Assembly (NCBI GenBank): GCA_024277285.1
Contig: JAJRVM010000278.1
Span: forward strand, 1-22,634
Origin: Planctomycetota bacterium
GTDB lineage: Bacteria; Planctomycetota; Planctomycetia; Pirellulales; Pirellulaceae
DNA: 22,634 nt
Direction: 5' to 3'
Every line of letters begins with the position of its first letter. Positions within the stretch are counted from its first letter, which is position 1. Shown here piece by piece: positions 15,199-22,634 of the stretch. Under the pieces are notes generated by a model. The model did no database searches and was not told the DNA's origin. It worked only from the letters and a program-made list of their open reading frames with translations. Made by a program: the position numbers and the translations under genes.

Positions 15199-15978
15199 TC
15201 AGTTGCCTTTCGGTCCGCCAGGTCCGTACCCGTTGCCCTGTCCCATGCCGCGACCCTGTCCCATACCACGACCCTGTCCCATACCACGACCCTGTCCCAT
15301 GCCACGACCCTGTCCCATGCCACGGCCCTGTCCCATGCCATGACCGGGCCCTTTGCCCATGCCGGCGCCATGCCCACGACCTTGGGCGGCACTCTTGGAA
15401 TTGCCGAACGGGCAATTCCCATCTTGGCAGCTGCCCCCTTGGCAGTTTCCGCATTGCCCCTTGCCCATGCCACCTTTTCCTTTACCCCCTTTGCCTTTGC
15501 CCATACTACCTTTGCCCATACCAGCCTGGCAGTTGCCGCCCTGACAGTTGCCTTGACCCTGGCCGCGCCCCTTACCTGCTTGGGGGCCTCGTCCGGCCGG
15601 CCCACCTGCCATGCCGCAGTTTCCGCCTTGACAACCGCCACGTCCCTGAGCAAAGGCTGCCATTGGACCGCCTGTTCCCATCGGACCACCCGCTTTGCGC
15701 ATTTGGGTACGCAGCTTACCGAGCTTCTTGGTCAGGTTGTCGATCTTCTTCTGGTCCGGCTCGTCCGCACTCCGAGCGACGATCAACTGAGCCATGGTGC
15801 GATGGAGATCGGCTTGCAGCTTGGCGGTCTTCTTGCTGTCCATCTGTTTGACCTTGGCTTTGCCCTTGGCCTTCGCTTTGTCTTTCGCCTTGTCTTTGGC
15901 TGAGTCCTGGGCGGTGCCCACTTGGACCAACGCCACGATCAGGGCCAACCCGCAGAGAGTGCTTACGACAGTCTTCAT
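15199..15978 (-). CDS. Exported Cys/Met/Gly-rich repeat protein, ZraP-like
   Basis: A 259-residue protein. The ATG at 15978 has AAGGA 7 bases upstream and starts a clean signal peptide (MKTVVSTLCGLALIVALVQVGTAQ); the frame extends 10 codons further. After a Lys/Ala-rich stretch (28-50) comes a helical segment 51-95 (KLQADLHRTMAQLIVARSAD, then KKIDNLTKKLGKLR), which in position and pattern resembles the helical core of ZraP/CpxP/Spy-type proteins. The rest is low-complexity: eight Cys in linked C-Q-x-G-x-C units (C116/121, C145/150, C179/184/189) plus a CxxC at C176-C179, several GMGKG units, and a block of GMGQGR repeats (214-249). E. coli ZraP likewise ends in a Gly/Met/Cys/His-rich tail and binds Zn. 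Metal binding or envelope-stress buffering is inferred. A sigma-54 promoter lies upstream and a strong terminator downstream. Confidence 0.75.
   Translation of the reverse strand: MKTVVSTLCGLALIVALVQVGTAQDSAKDKAKDKAKAKGKAKVKQMDSKKTAKLQADLHRTMAQLIVARSADEPDQKKIDNLTKKLGKLRTQMRKAGGPMGTGGPMAAFAQGRGGCQGGNCGMAGGPAGRGPQAGKGRGQGQGNCQGGNCQAGMGKGSMGKGKGGKGKGGMGKGQCGNCQGGSCQDGNCPFGNSKSAAQGRGHGAGMGKGPGHGMGQGRGMGQGRGMGQGRGMGQGRGMGQGRGMGQGNGYGPGGPKGN
15236..15343. repeat. Six 18-bp tandem repeats inside the ZraP-like gene
   Basis: Six consecutive 18-base units beginning CCCTGTCCCAT on the plus strand encode the GMGQGR repeats on the minus strand. Units differ at only one to three positions, mostly third codon positions, indicating recent expansion by slippage or unequal crossing-over. 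Confidence 0.9.
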
Positions 15979-16128
15979 CTTCTTTTCCTTCACTAGAGAG
16001 TCTTTCACGGTTCCACAGTTACAATAACTTTCACAGCCGGTCCTTCACCGCACCAGGCTCCAACACCCTGGTAGTTGCGATCGTTGGCCTCCAGGCAAAG
16101 GGGGCTTGGACATGGCAGTGGAGACTAC

Positions 16129-16143
16129 GCAATCACCGTACCA
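16129..16143 (-). promoter_or_regulatory. Sigma-54 (-24/-12) promoter of the ZraP-like gene
   Basis: The minus-strand sequence TGGTACGGTGATTGC matches the sigma-54 consensus TGGCACG-N4-TTGC at all fixed positions but one, with the invariant GG and GC exactly 10 bases apart. It lies 151 bases upstream of the start codon, in the right orientation, so the transcript would have a leader of about 135-140 bases. A sigma-54-dependent activator is encoded two genes downstream. Confidence 0.72.
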
Positions 16144-16190
16144 AAGCCGGAAAAACCGATAATCAGGCACAAAACCAACTGACATTGCAG

Positions 16191-16209
16191 AGTCTCCGAC
16201 GGGGAGAAT
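16191..16209. promoter_or_regulatory. Candidate activator site upstream of the sigma-54 promoter
   Basis: An imperfect inverted repeat AGTCTCC-GACGG-GGAGAAT (6 of 7 arm positions paired) is centred near 16200, about 57 bases upstream of the -24 element. That is roughly -80 from the predicted transcription start, a usual distance for NtrC-type enhancer sites. Only one copy is seen. Confidence 0.28.
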
Positions 16210-16548
16210 CGCTGGAATCTGGATGATCCGTGCAAATGCTGCGTGGAGCGGCCACTTGGGGTGTGCAAGTTTTGCGCACTGCGACGGGCACTGGAATCGG
16301 CGGTCCGTGCGGTCTTGCGGCCGTTCCGCCCCTCGGAATTCAGCCTGATTTCGATTAGGCTAGGGCGTGTACAAACGATGTTCGGCACATCTTCCAAACA
16401 CAGGAAATGCGAAAGATACGGACATGCCGATCAGGTTGTATTGCAGGTTCATATGTCCATGACGCGCCGTCTTCGGACCACTGGAATGAGCGATCCCGGT
16501 GGTTGGTGGACTGCCGAGACCCTTTGGAACGCCAATTTGGATGAAGCC
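16210..16548. other. Leader region of the beta-propeller gene
   Basis: About 340 bases with no supported gene. The open frame from 16243 continues into the downstream gene but lacks a signal peptide at its start and looks non-coding before 16549. No clear promoter was identified. Confidence 0.4.
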
Positions 16549-17394
16549 ATGAAGATCCGATTCAGTAAATTGTCGATATGCGCTAGTTTGTTGAGCTTGC
16601 TGCTGGTTTTCTGGGTGGCTCGAAGCGATGCCCAAGAGCTACAATATCCGGTCTCGGCGGTCGCTGCGGCTGATGGGACGATTTATATCGCCGACATTGA
16701 TGCACCGGCAATCTGGAAACTGAAGGACGGCAAGCTCGAAAAATTCTTCGCGGCATCGAAGAAATTCCGCACGCCGGTAAATCGCCCTCGTTGTCTGGCC
16801 ATTGACCAAAAGGGCAAATTATTGGTCGGCGACAGCTCCACGCGCGAAGTCTACCGGTTCGACGATGCCGGCAAGCCGGTGCCTTTGACCAAGGGTGGCA
16901 TCGGCATTCCGCGTGCTATTGTCGTCCTGCCCAGTGGCGAGTTGATGGTTTCCGACCAGGAGCTTCATTGCATCTGGAAAGTCCCGGCCGCAGGCGGCAC
17001 TCCGGCAAAATTCGTGGCCGTCCCAGGTGTGATCGCCATGTGCGCTGACAACGACGGCAACCTGTGGGTTACTTCGGCACCGAAACACGACCTGCGGAAG
17101 ATTAGTCCTGATGGAAAAATTGAAAATGTGATCACCGATGGGCCGCTCCAGTTTCCGCAGGAGGTTGCCGTGGATGACGCGAAGACGGTCTATATCGCGG
17201 ACAACTATTCCAAGGCGATCTGGAAAGTGCCATTGGGACAGAAGCCTGAAAAAATGGCCGAAGGCGCTCCTTTGGTTAGTCCTTCAGGAGTCACTCGTTC
17301 GGGCGACAAACTGATTGTGACCGATCCGCACGCGAAAGCCATTTTCCAAGTCGACGCGGCAGGCAAGGTAACGAAACTGTGGCCAGCATCGTGA
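16549..17394 (+). CDS. Exported NHL/SMP-30-like beta-propeller protein
   Basis: A 281-residue protein. ATG 16549 is chosen because it starts directly at a signal peptide (MKIRFSKLSICASLLSLLLV, ending ARSDAQ) and has GGA about 8 bases upstream. Six repeats of about 40 residues follow, each with a strand ending in a hydrophobic-Asp/Ser pattern and a W/Y-K/R-[IVF] strand: IYIADIDAPAIWKL, LLVGDSSTREVYRF, LMVSDQELHCIWKV, LWVTSAPKHDLRKI, VYIADNYSKAIWKV and LIVTDPHAKAIFQV. This predicts a six-bladed NHL/SMP-30-type propeller in the periplasm or outside. Such proteins bind proteins, sugars or lactones; no catalytic metal site can be assigned with confidence, so the function is unknown. The promoter region faces away from the ZraP-like gene. 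Confidence 0.8.
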   Translation: MKIRFSKLSICASLLSLLLVFWVARSDAQELQYPVSAVAAADGTIYIADIDAPAIWKLKDGKLEKFFAASKKFRTPVNRPRCLAIDQKGKLLVGDSSTREVYRFDDAGKPVPLTKGGIGIPRAIVVLPSGELMVSDQELHCIWKVPAAGGTPAKFVAVPGVIAMCADNDGNLWVTSAPKHDLRKISPDGKIENVITDGPLQFPQEVAVDDAKTVYIADNYSKAIWKVPLGQKPEKMAEGAPLVSPSGVTRSGDKLIVTDPHAKAIFQVDAAGKVTKLWPAS

Positions 17395-17473
17395 CGAGAG
17401 ACAAGAGACGAGGCACTTGGCTGTTGGTGGCGCGCCTGCTTGAGGGGATGAGGCGTTGTGGGGGAGTTCGCTG

Positions 17474-18733
17474 GTGAGATTTATTCATGCGGCTGACCTG
17501 CATATCGACAGCCCATTGCGAGGATTGGAAGCATACGACGGGGCGCCGTTGGATCAGCTTCGCGGTGCCACACGCGACGCTTTTCAGAATCTAACTACGT
17601 TGGCGATCCAGCGCGCGGTCGATTTCGTCGTCATTGCCGGTGATCTGTTTGATGGCAAGTGGCAGGACATGCGTACCGGTCTCTGGACGGCAACCCAACT
17701 GCGCGAACTTGACCGTGCTGGGATACGCGTGTTCCTGCTGCAAGGGAACCATGACGCGGCGAGCAAAGTGCGTCAGGCGGTCCGCTGGCCGGACAACGTG
17801 CATCTCTTCTCGGTGAAGAAGCCCGAGACCGTTCGATTGGATGATTTAGGGGTTGCCATTCACGGTCAGGGATTCGCGCGCGAGAAGGTGATGTCCGATC
17901 TGGCCGCTGACTACCCACCGGCGATCGAGAACCACTTCAATATTGGCGTGTTGCACACCAGCCTTACCGGCAGCACCGACCACGATACGTACGCTCCGAC
18001 CACACTTTCCACACTGCTCAATCGTGGTTACGACTATTGGGCGTTGGGGCACATTCACGCGCGTAGCGAGCCTCCGTTGAGCCAGGAGCCTTATGTTGGC
18101 TATTGCGGGAATCTGCAGGGGCGGCACATCAAGGAGACGGGCGCCAAGGGCTGTTTGCTGGTCGCCGTCGACGATGGCGAGTTGCAGCAGGTCGAATTCG
18201 TTCCGACCGATACACTACGGTGGCAGCGAGTTGAAGTGCCGCTGCAAGGGAGTGATGGCCGCAGTGAGATGCTGGCTGCGGTGGAAGAGCGTTTGTCGGC
18301 AGCACGCGAGGCCGCAGAGGGGCGTCTGGTCGCTGTGCGACTGATCATTCATGGTGCGTGTGAGCTCCATCGCGAGGTGGCCAATGAGAACCAACGCGCG
18401 GAGGTTGTGGCGGAGATCCGCAACTTGGCGAACGACCTGGCAGACGATCTCTGGGTCGAGAAAATCAAGCTCAACACGACCGCGCCGGTGGACCTCGCGG
18501 CATTGCGTGAGGGCAAAGATCTGTTTGGGGAATTGTTGCGTTCCTTGCATGCTGCTCGTGACGATGTGGACGCGCTTGCCGAACTGGCGAATTGTCTCGA
18601 ACCGCTCCAGAAAAAAGCGGCGGCGGAACTGAGCGAGGCGGGCATCCACCTGGAGGACCACGCGCAGCTTGTGCAATGGCTTCGCGACGCTGAGGCGATT
18701 CTGGTGGCGCGTCTGACGGAGTCCGAATCATGA
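17474..18733 (+). CDS. DNA repair exonuclease subunit, SbcD/YhaO-type metallophosphoesterase
   Basis: A 419-residue protein. The GTG start at 17474 has GGGGAG (17461-17466) 7 bases upstream and begins directly at the first strand; a TTG at 17456 is in frame but lies on the Shine-Dalgarno. The calcineurin-like nuclease domain shows all metal ligands: D8-x-H10, D57 in GDLFD, N92-H93-D94 in GNHD, H161 in LHTSL, and H193/H195 in GHIHAR. The C-terminal 200 residues are helical and probably bind the partner ATPase. SbcD/Mre11-family enzymes are Mn-dependent nucleases that process DNA ends and hairpins with an SbcC/Rad50-type ATPase. The next gene overlaps by 4 bases (ATGA) and encodes exactly that partner. 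Overall it resembles YhaO of Firmicutes more than classical SbcD, judging by the single N-terminal domain and the partner. Confidence 0.92.
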   Translation: MRFIHAADLHIDSPLRGLEAYDGAPLDQLRGATRDAFQNLTTLAIQRAVDFVVIAGDLFDGKWQDMRTGLWTATQLRELDRAGIRVFLLQGNHDAASKVRQAVRWPDNVHLFSVKKPETVRLDDLGVAIHGQGFAREKVMSDLAADYPPAIENHFNIGVLHTSLTGSTDHDTYAPTTLSTLLNRGYDYWALGHIHARSEPPLSQEPYVGYCGNLQGRHIKETGAKGCLLVAVDDGELQQVEFVPTDTLRWQRVEVPLQGSDGRSEMLAAVEERLSAAREAAEGRLVAVRLIIHGACELHREVANENQRAEVVAEIRNLANDLADDLWVEKIKLNTTAPVDLAALREGKDLFGELLRSLHAARDDVDALAELANCLEPLQKKAAAELSEAGIHLEDHAQLVQWLRDAEAILVARLTESES

Positions 18734-21700
18734 GAATCCGTGCACTTGCGATCGAACAATACGGAATCTTTTCAGGGCACGAGTTCGCGTTCCCAGGCGA
18801 ATCGCTGCACATCATTTACGGCCCAAACGAGGCCGGTAAATCGACCCTTTTACAGCTGATCCGCGAAGTCCTTTTCGGGTTCCCGGTGCGCAATCGGTAC
18901 GTGTTTGCGGACCACACGTCCGAAATGGCGGCGACGGCGACACTCGAAATGGCAGACGGTCAGCGGGTCCGTTTTCGTCGTCGCAAAGGTCGGCGCGATC
19001 CGGTCGTCGGTGAATATGAGGGGAGCGGCCTGGCAGTGAACCAGGAGTCCTTGCATCGGCTGTTGGGCAACGCCAGCGCCGAGTTGTTTCAGAATGTGTT
19101 CGGCTTTTCACTGGCCGAATTGGCTGCCGGCCAACAGAGCTTGGAGCAGGCTAAGTTGAGCGAGGCGTTGTACGGCGGCGCGCTGGGTGGCTTGGCCGGG
19201 TTCCGGCAAGTGCTTGACGGATTGGAGAAGGAACACGAGTCACTTTTTTCTCCGACCGCGACGAAACGCGAAATCAACCAGCTGTTGATCCAGCTGCGCA
19301 AGCAAGCCAAAGAGCTGCGTGCGGCCCAGATCCGACCACGGGAATATGGCCAGCTAGAGAAAGAGGCGGCTGATCTGGATGTTCGGCTACAGCAAGTGCG
19401 TCAAGAACGGGACCGCATCCATCGTCAACAAGAACGCGACAAGAAATTGGTGAAGGCGGTCGAGCTTTGGAACCAGCGCCGGTTGTTGGTGGAAGAGCTG
19501 AGTGAGCTAGATGTTCCTGCGGAGTTTCCTCGAGACGGCTTGATTCATTTTAAATCGTACCGGAAGAACCGCGATCAGGTGGCTCGAGAACTGGACGAAA
19601 TTCAACACGATTTGAACGACGTCAATGCTCAGCTCGAAACACTGGCACCGCAAGTCGAGATCATTGATTGTGCGCCTCGGATCCAGCAAGTGGCTCAGCA
19701 ACTTGGCGTGATTCGCAGTTGTCGCACCGACATTCCGAAGCTGGAGCAGAAGTCCAAGACGGAGAAAGTCGGCGTCCTGGCCAAATTGCGTGAACTCGAC
19801 CCAAGCTGGACGTTGGACCAACTCGGTCAGTTTCAGGTTGGCATAGCTCGTGTCGCATCGGTGACGGCCCTGGAGGAAGAATGGGATGACCTGAGCCAGC
19901 AACGACGCGACCTGCAGACAAGACACACCGCATTGGTGGCCGATATTGCCGACATCACTCACCGTTTGGAGCTGGTTCCCGCTGATTCGATTGCGGCCCC
20001 TCTGGCCGATCTTGTTGAATTGGCTGCGGAATACGCGACGCGAGTCAAGAAAATTGAAGAGTACGAACAGGAGCACCGCCAGCAGTACGCGCGGCGCGAA
20101 GCGCTCGAACAGAAATTGAGTGCTCCGTTTGACGGTCACGTTGACAATGGCGAACAGTTGTCTGTGCCGTTGAAGGAGACCGTTGTCCAATTTCAGTTAC
20201 ATCACGATGAACTGATGCAGCAACTACGGGAGTGTCAATCGGACGAGCGTCGTGCGAAAGAGGATCTGGATCAGCACCAACAAGATCTTGCGATGCGGCA
20301 TGCCAGAGATCGAGTGCCAGACCGCAAGGAGCTGGAAAAAAGTCGCACCCATCGCGAGAACGGCTGGAAACTGCTGCGCCGCAAGTACATCGAAGGTGAA
20401 GCGGTTCGTGAACATCTAATCGAACAATGGTCCATCGACCCGTCCGTGACGCTGCCTGATGCGTACGAAATTAGCGTGCAACAAGCGGACCAGATTGCCG
20501 ATCAACGTCAGCAGCATGCTGAAACCGTGGCTCGCTTGGACCAACTTACTCAGGAAATCGCCAACGCACAACAACGTCGCGAGCGTGCTCGGCAGGCACA
20601 CGTTGCCTGTGCCGAAGCAATCGACGTCTGGGAACAGGAATGGTCCGAATTGTGGGAACCGTGTCGTTTGACACCAAAAACGCCCAAAGCGATGCTCGAT
20701 TGGCTTGCTTTGCAGCATCAACTGGTGGACTTGGTTGCGCAAATACAGACGGTTCAGGGCCATCAGGACGCACATCGCGAGTGGGTCGAACTGTACCTGA
20801 AGCGACTTTCGGCGGCGTTGGACGACTCGTCAGCGGCACCGACGACACAAATCTCCGAAGCACGGTATCGCGTTCAACAGGCGCGCGAGGCAGCGGCAGA
20901 GCGAAAGTCATTTGCAGGCCAGCTTCCACCCAAAAAGCAGCAACGGCAAATGCTCGAACGGGAGTTGGAACAGCTCGAGCGGCAAATCGAGCAATGGCAT
21001 ACTCACTGGCATGTGTTGATGGAAGAACTTGGGTTTCCGCCTTCATGGGATGTCCACACAACGACGACGGTGTTGGCCGGTCTGCGTGAAGCACGTCAAC
21101 AGCAAGAAAAGGCGGAAGAGTTTGATGCACGCGTTCAAGCTATGCAAGAACAGCTTACGCAACTCGAGCACGATGTCGGCGTGCTTTGCGAGGCCATCGC
21201 ACCGCACTTGGGCCAACTGCCGGCAGAAAATGCCGTCGAAGAGCTTGTCGCTTTGCTCGAGCAGACGCGCGAAGATCTGAATACTCAGAAATCGCAGTTG
21301 CAGCAACGCGCAAAACTTGACAGGCAATGCAAGAACAAGCAACAACAAAAAGAAAAAGAACAATCCGCCATTGATAAATTGGTCAGGTTGGCCGAAGTGC
21401 AACGGGAAGAAGCCATTCCTGAGCTGGCGCGGCGTGTAACAAAGTGGCATGAAAAACAGGACGCGTTGCACGGGATCGAGCAGGAGTTGCGCGTTATTCG
21501 CAGCGAGGAAGATAAGACCGACTTCGAGAAGGCCCTGGCCGAGGCGGACGAGGCGGAGCTTGAATCGCAACAGGCGATCCTTGCCAACCAGTTCGAATTG
21601 GCGGATCAGCAATTCAACGATGCGTTGCGAGCGCAGGGAGTCGCCGCGCAGAAGCTGCGAGATCTGGATCAGGTCAGTCAGGCAGCCGCGTTGGCGCAAG

Positions 21701-22215
21701 AGCTCGAAAGTACTCGAAGCCAATTCGTGGAGACGGTCGATCGCTGGGCGCCGCTGGTCTTGGCGCGTGCGTCCATGCAGCGCGCGACGGAGCGGTTTCA
21801 ACGTGAACACCAGTCGCAGATGCTGGTCGATGTCGCTCGGTTGCTGCAACGTATGACTCTCGGGCGATACACCAGGATCTCGCGAAAGCTGGACCAGCAA
21901 GGATCTCTGCTCGTCCATCAGGCTGACGGCAACGTAAAGGAACCTGGCCAGCTGAGTACGGGGACACGCGAACAGCTCTACCTGGCGATCCGTTTGGCCT
22001 ATGTGCTGCACTATTGTCGCGAAGCGGAACCACTGCCGATCGTGATGGATGACGTGCTCGTCAATTTCGATGATCGTCGTGCAGAAGCAACGCTCGACGC
22101 ACTGACAGAACTGAGTCAACACGCACAACTGATCCTGTTAACCTGTCACCAGCACACGGTCGATCTGGCGTCTGCACGTTCGCCGGGCCTGAAACCGATC
22201 CAGTTGGGTACGTAG
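18730..22215 (+). CDS. SbcC/YhaN-type coiled-coil AAA ATPase
   Basis: A 1161-residue SMC/Rad50-like protein. The N-terminal ATPase lobe has Walker A GPNEAGKST at 31-39 and continues to about 185 (FGFSLAELAAGQQSLEQAKLS resembles the YhaN family). The middle, about 190-1030, is almost entirely Glu/Gln/Arg/Leu-rich heptad-like coiled coil. No CxxC zinc hook is visible, unlike Rad50/SbcC. The C-terminal lobe has the ABC signature LSTGTREQ (1075-1082), Walker B IVMDD (D1107, D1108) with a downstream VNFDD, and the H-loop TCHQH (H1140). It should form the ATP-driven clamp of the nuclease complex with the upstream gene, to which it is translationally coupled by a 4-base overlap. Role: double-strand-break end processing or recombination, inferred from the family. 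Confidence 0.93.
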   Translation: MRIRALAIEQYGIFSGHEFAFPGESLHIIYGPNEAGKSTLLQLIREVLFGFPVRNRYVFADHTSEMAATATLEMADGQRVRFRRRKGRRDPVVGEYEGSGLAVNQESLHRLLGNASAELFQNVFGFSLAELAAGQQSLEQAKLSEALYGGALGGLAGFRQVLDGLEKEHESLFSPTATKREINQLLIQLRKQAKELRAAQIRPREYGQLEKEAADLDVRLQQVRQERDRIHRQQERDKKLVKAVELWNQRRLLVEELSELDVPAEFPRDGLIHFKSYRKNRDQVARELDEIQHDLNDVNAQLETLAPQVEIIDCAPRIQQVAQQLGVIRSCRTDIPKLEQKSKTEKVGVLAKLRELDPSWTLDQLGQFQVGIARVASVTALEEEWDDLSQQRRDLQTRHTALVADIADITHRLELVPADSIAAPLADLVELAAEYATRVKKIEEYEQEHRQQYARREALEQKLSAPFDGHVDNGEQLSVPLKETVVQFQLHHDELMQQLRECQSDERRAKEDLDQHQQDLAMRHARDRVPDRKELEKSRTHRENGWKLLRRKYIEGEAVREHLIEQWSIDPSVTLPDAYEISVQQADQIADQRQQHAETVARLDQLTQEIANAQQRRERARQAHVACAEAIDVWEQEWSELWEPCRLTPKTPKAMLDWLALQHQLVDLVAQIQTVQGHQDAHREWVELYLKRLSAALDDSSAAPTTQISEARYRVQQAREAAAERKSFAGQLPPKKQQRQMLERELEQLERQIEQWHTHWHVLMEELGFPPSWDVHTTTTVLAGLREARQQQEKAEEFDARVQAMQEQLTQLEHDVGVLCEAIAPHLGQLPAENAVEELVALLEQTREDLNTQKSQLQQRAKLDRQCKNKQQQKEKEQSAIDKLVRLAEVQREEAIPELARRVTKWHEKQDALHGIEQELRVIRSEEDKTDFEKALAEADEAELESQQAILANQFELADQQFNDALRAQGVAAQKLRDLDQVSQAAALAQELESTRSQFVETVDRWAPLVLARASMQRATERFQREHQSQMLVDVARLLQRMTLGRYTRISRKLDQQGSLLVHQADGNVKEPGQLSTGTREQLYLAIRLAYVLHYCREAEPLPIVMDDVLVNFDDRRAEATLDALTELSQHAQLILLTCHQHTVDLASARSPGLKPIQLGT

Positions 22216-22246
22216 CGTCTGTCGGGCGCGCCGGTCGGAAATTGGA

Positions 22247-22271
22247 AAGCGTCCAAAAGACGTGGACGCTT
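22247..22271 (+). terminator. Hairpin after the repair operon
   Basis: AAGCGTCCA (22247-22255) pairs perfectly with TGGACGCTT (22263-22271) around a 7-base loop, starting 32 bases after the ATPase stop codon. Only TTA follows, so if it terminates transcription it lacks a full T-run. Confidence 0.45.
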
Positions 22272-22286
22272 ACGCCGTCGTTTCAT

Positions 22287-22331
22287 GTCGGTGTCTTGTT
22301 CCAGTCCCGAAGGGAACAAGCCAATACCGAC
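22287..22331. other. Long two-part stem-loop
   Basis: An inner stem CTTGTTCC/GGAACAAG (22295-22302 with 22313-22320) is extended by an outer stem GTCGGTGT/ATACCGAC (22287-22294 with 22324-22331, 7 of 8 paired) with a 3-base bulge. It could be a second terminator part, an mRNA-protecting structure or a palindromic repeat. Confidence 0.5.
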
Positions 22332-22540
22332 CTGGATGTGAGATGCAACATGGAGGCTGCGACATTGCGTTGACCCGTCAACGGCAATTTGTCCCATTAC
22401 CATCACAACTGGCCGCTCTTGCCAACCACGGAACCAAGATATAGTTTCAAGTGGCGTCCGAGTTGAAAGGCGGGCGGCCAACGTTGAAGCCAACCGCGTC
22501 TTGATTCGGTCTCAGCAAAGCGACGATTGCTGGAAAACTT

Positions 22541-22604
22541 GTAACAGTCTAGCCGAATGAAGTAATGTCGCTTTCCAGCGACTCCCATGGGCTTGTCCCA
22601 TGGG
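22541..22604 (+). repeat. Dispersed repeat/hairpin element, copy B
   Basis: 22541-22562 matches the reverse complement of 11097-11118 at 20 of 22 bases. It is followed by CCCATGGG-CTTGT-CCCATGGG (22584-22604), which resembles the hairpin block near 10961-10985. The rest of 22332-22634 holds no supported gene. Confidence 0.5.
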
Positions 22605-22634
22605 TGAAAACGGCTGGTGAGCTACCCGCGATGC

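Noticed and set aside
14941..15343. CRISPR array
   Set aside because: The tandem repeats are contiguous, have no spacers and partly lie inside a coding sequence.
15123..15851. A 242-codon plus-strand frame opposite the ZraP-like gene
   Set aside because: Its Pro/His/Cys-rich repeats are simply the complement of the GMGQGR and GMGKG coding repeats; the minus strand has the signal peptide, Shine-Dalgarno, promoter and terminator.

Overview
The window looks like a chromosomal segment of a Planctomycetota bacterium, probably related to Pirellulales. This is inferred from gene content: a GH172/DUF2961 protein, a Tat-exported sialidase-like protein, PKD-bearing exported proteins, a planctomycete-style IS4 transposase relic, several very small lineage-type proteins and a sigma-54 two-component system. 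No rRNA or marker gene fixes the taxon. There is no tRNA, rRNA, CRISPR array or intact mobile element.

Layout. 1-1200: decayed DNA with an apparent IS4 transposase N-terminal relic, a CHC2-type zinc-finger fragment that seems frameshifted at its start, and GC-rich hairpins and direct repeats. 1245-3398 (-): exported GH172-family protein with its own terminator. 3447-4294: non-coding, rich in stem-loops. 4295-5923 (+): exported M23 peptidase with two PKD domains, convergent with birA (6001-6855, -). 7027-8196 (+): Tat-exported BNR-repeat protein, followed by two tiny conserved-looking genes (73 and 66 aa). 9174-10583 (-) and 11163-12035 (+): a polyprenyl-phosphate sugar-1-phosphate transferase and a divergent methyltransferase, probably for exopolysaccharide or O-antigen synthesis, separated by a dispersed-repeat element.

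12196-16143 (-) is the most interesting block. It holds a small exported, Cys/Met/Gly-rich protein resembling ZraP in organisation, then a membrane histidine kinase, then an NtrC-type sigma-54 activator. The first gene has a well-spaced -24/-12 promoter and a strong intrinsic terminator. The kinase carries a Gly/Met-rich insert in its extracytoplasmic region that resembles the repeats of the small protein. I read this as a ZraPSR-like envelope or metal-stress circuit with an unusual repeat architecture.

16549-17394 (+): exported six-repeat beta-propeller protein. 17474-22215 (+): a two-gene operon with a 4-base stop/start overlap, encoding an SbcD/YhaO-type nuclease and an SbcC/YhaN-type coiled-coil ATPase for DNA repair. 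22216-22634: non-coding, with two strong hairpins and a second copy of the repeat found near 11 kb.
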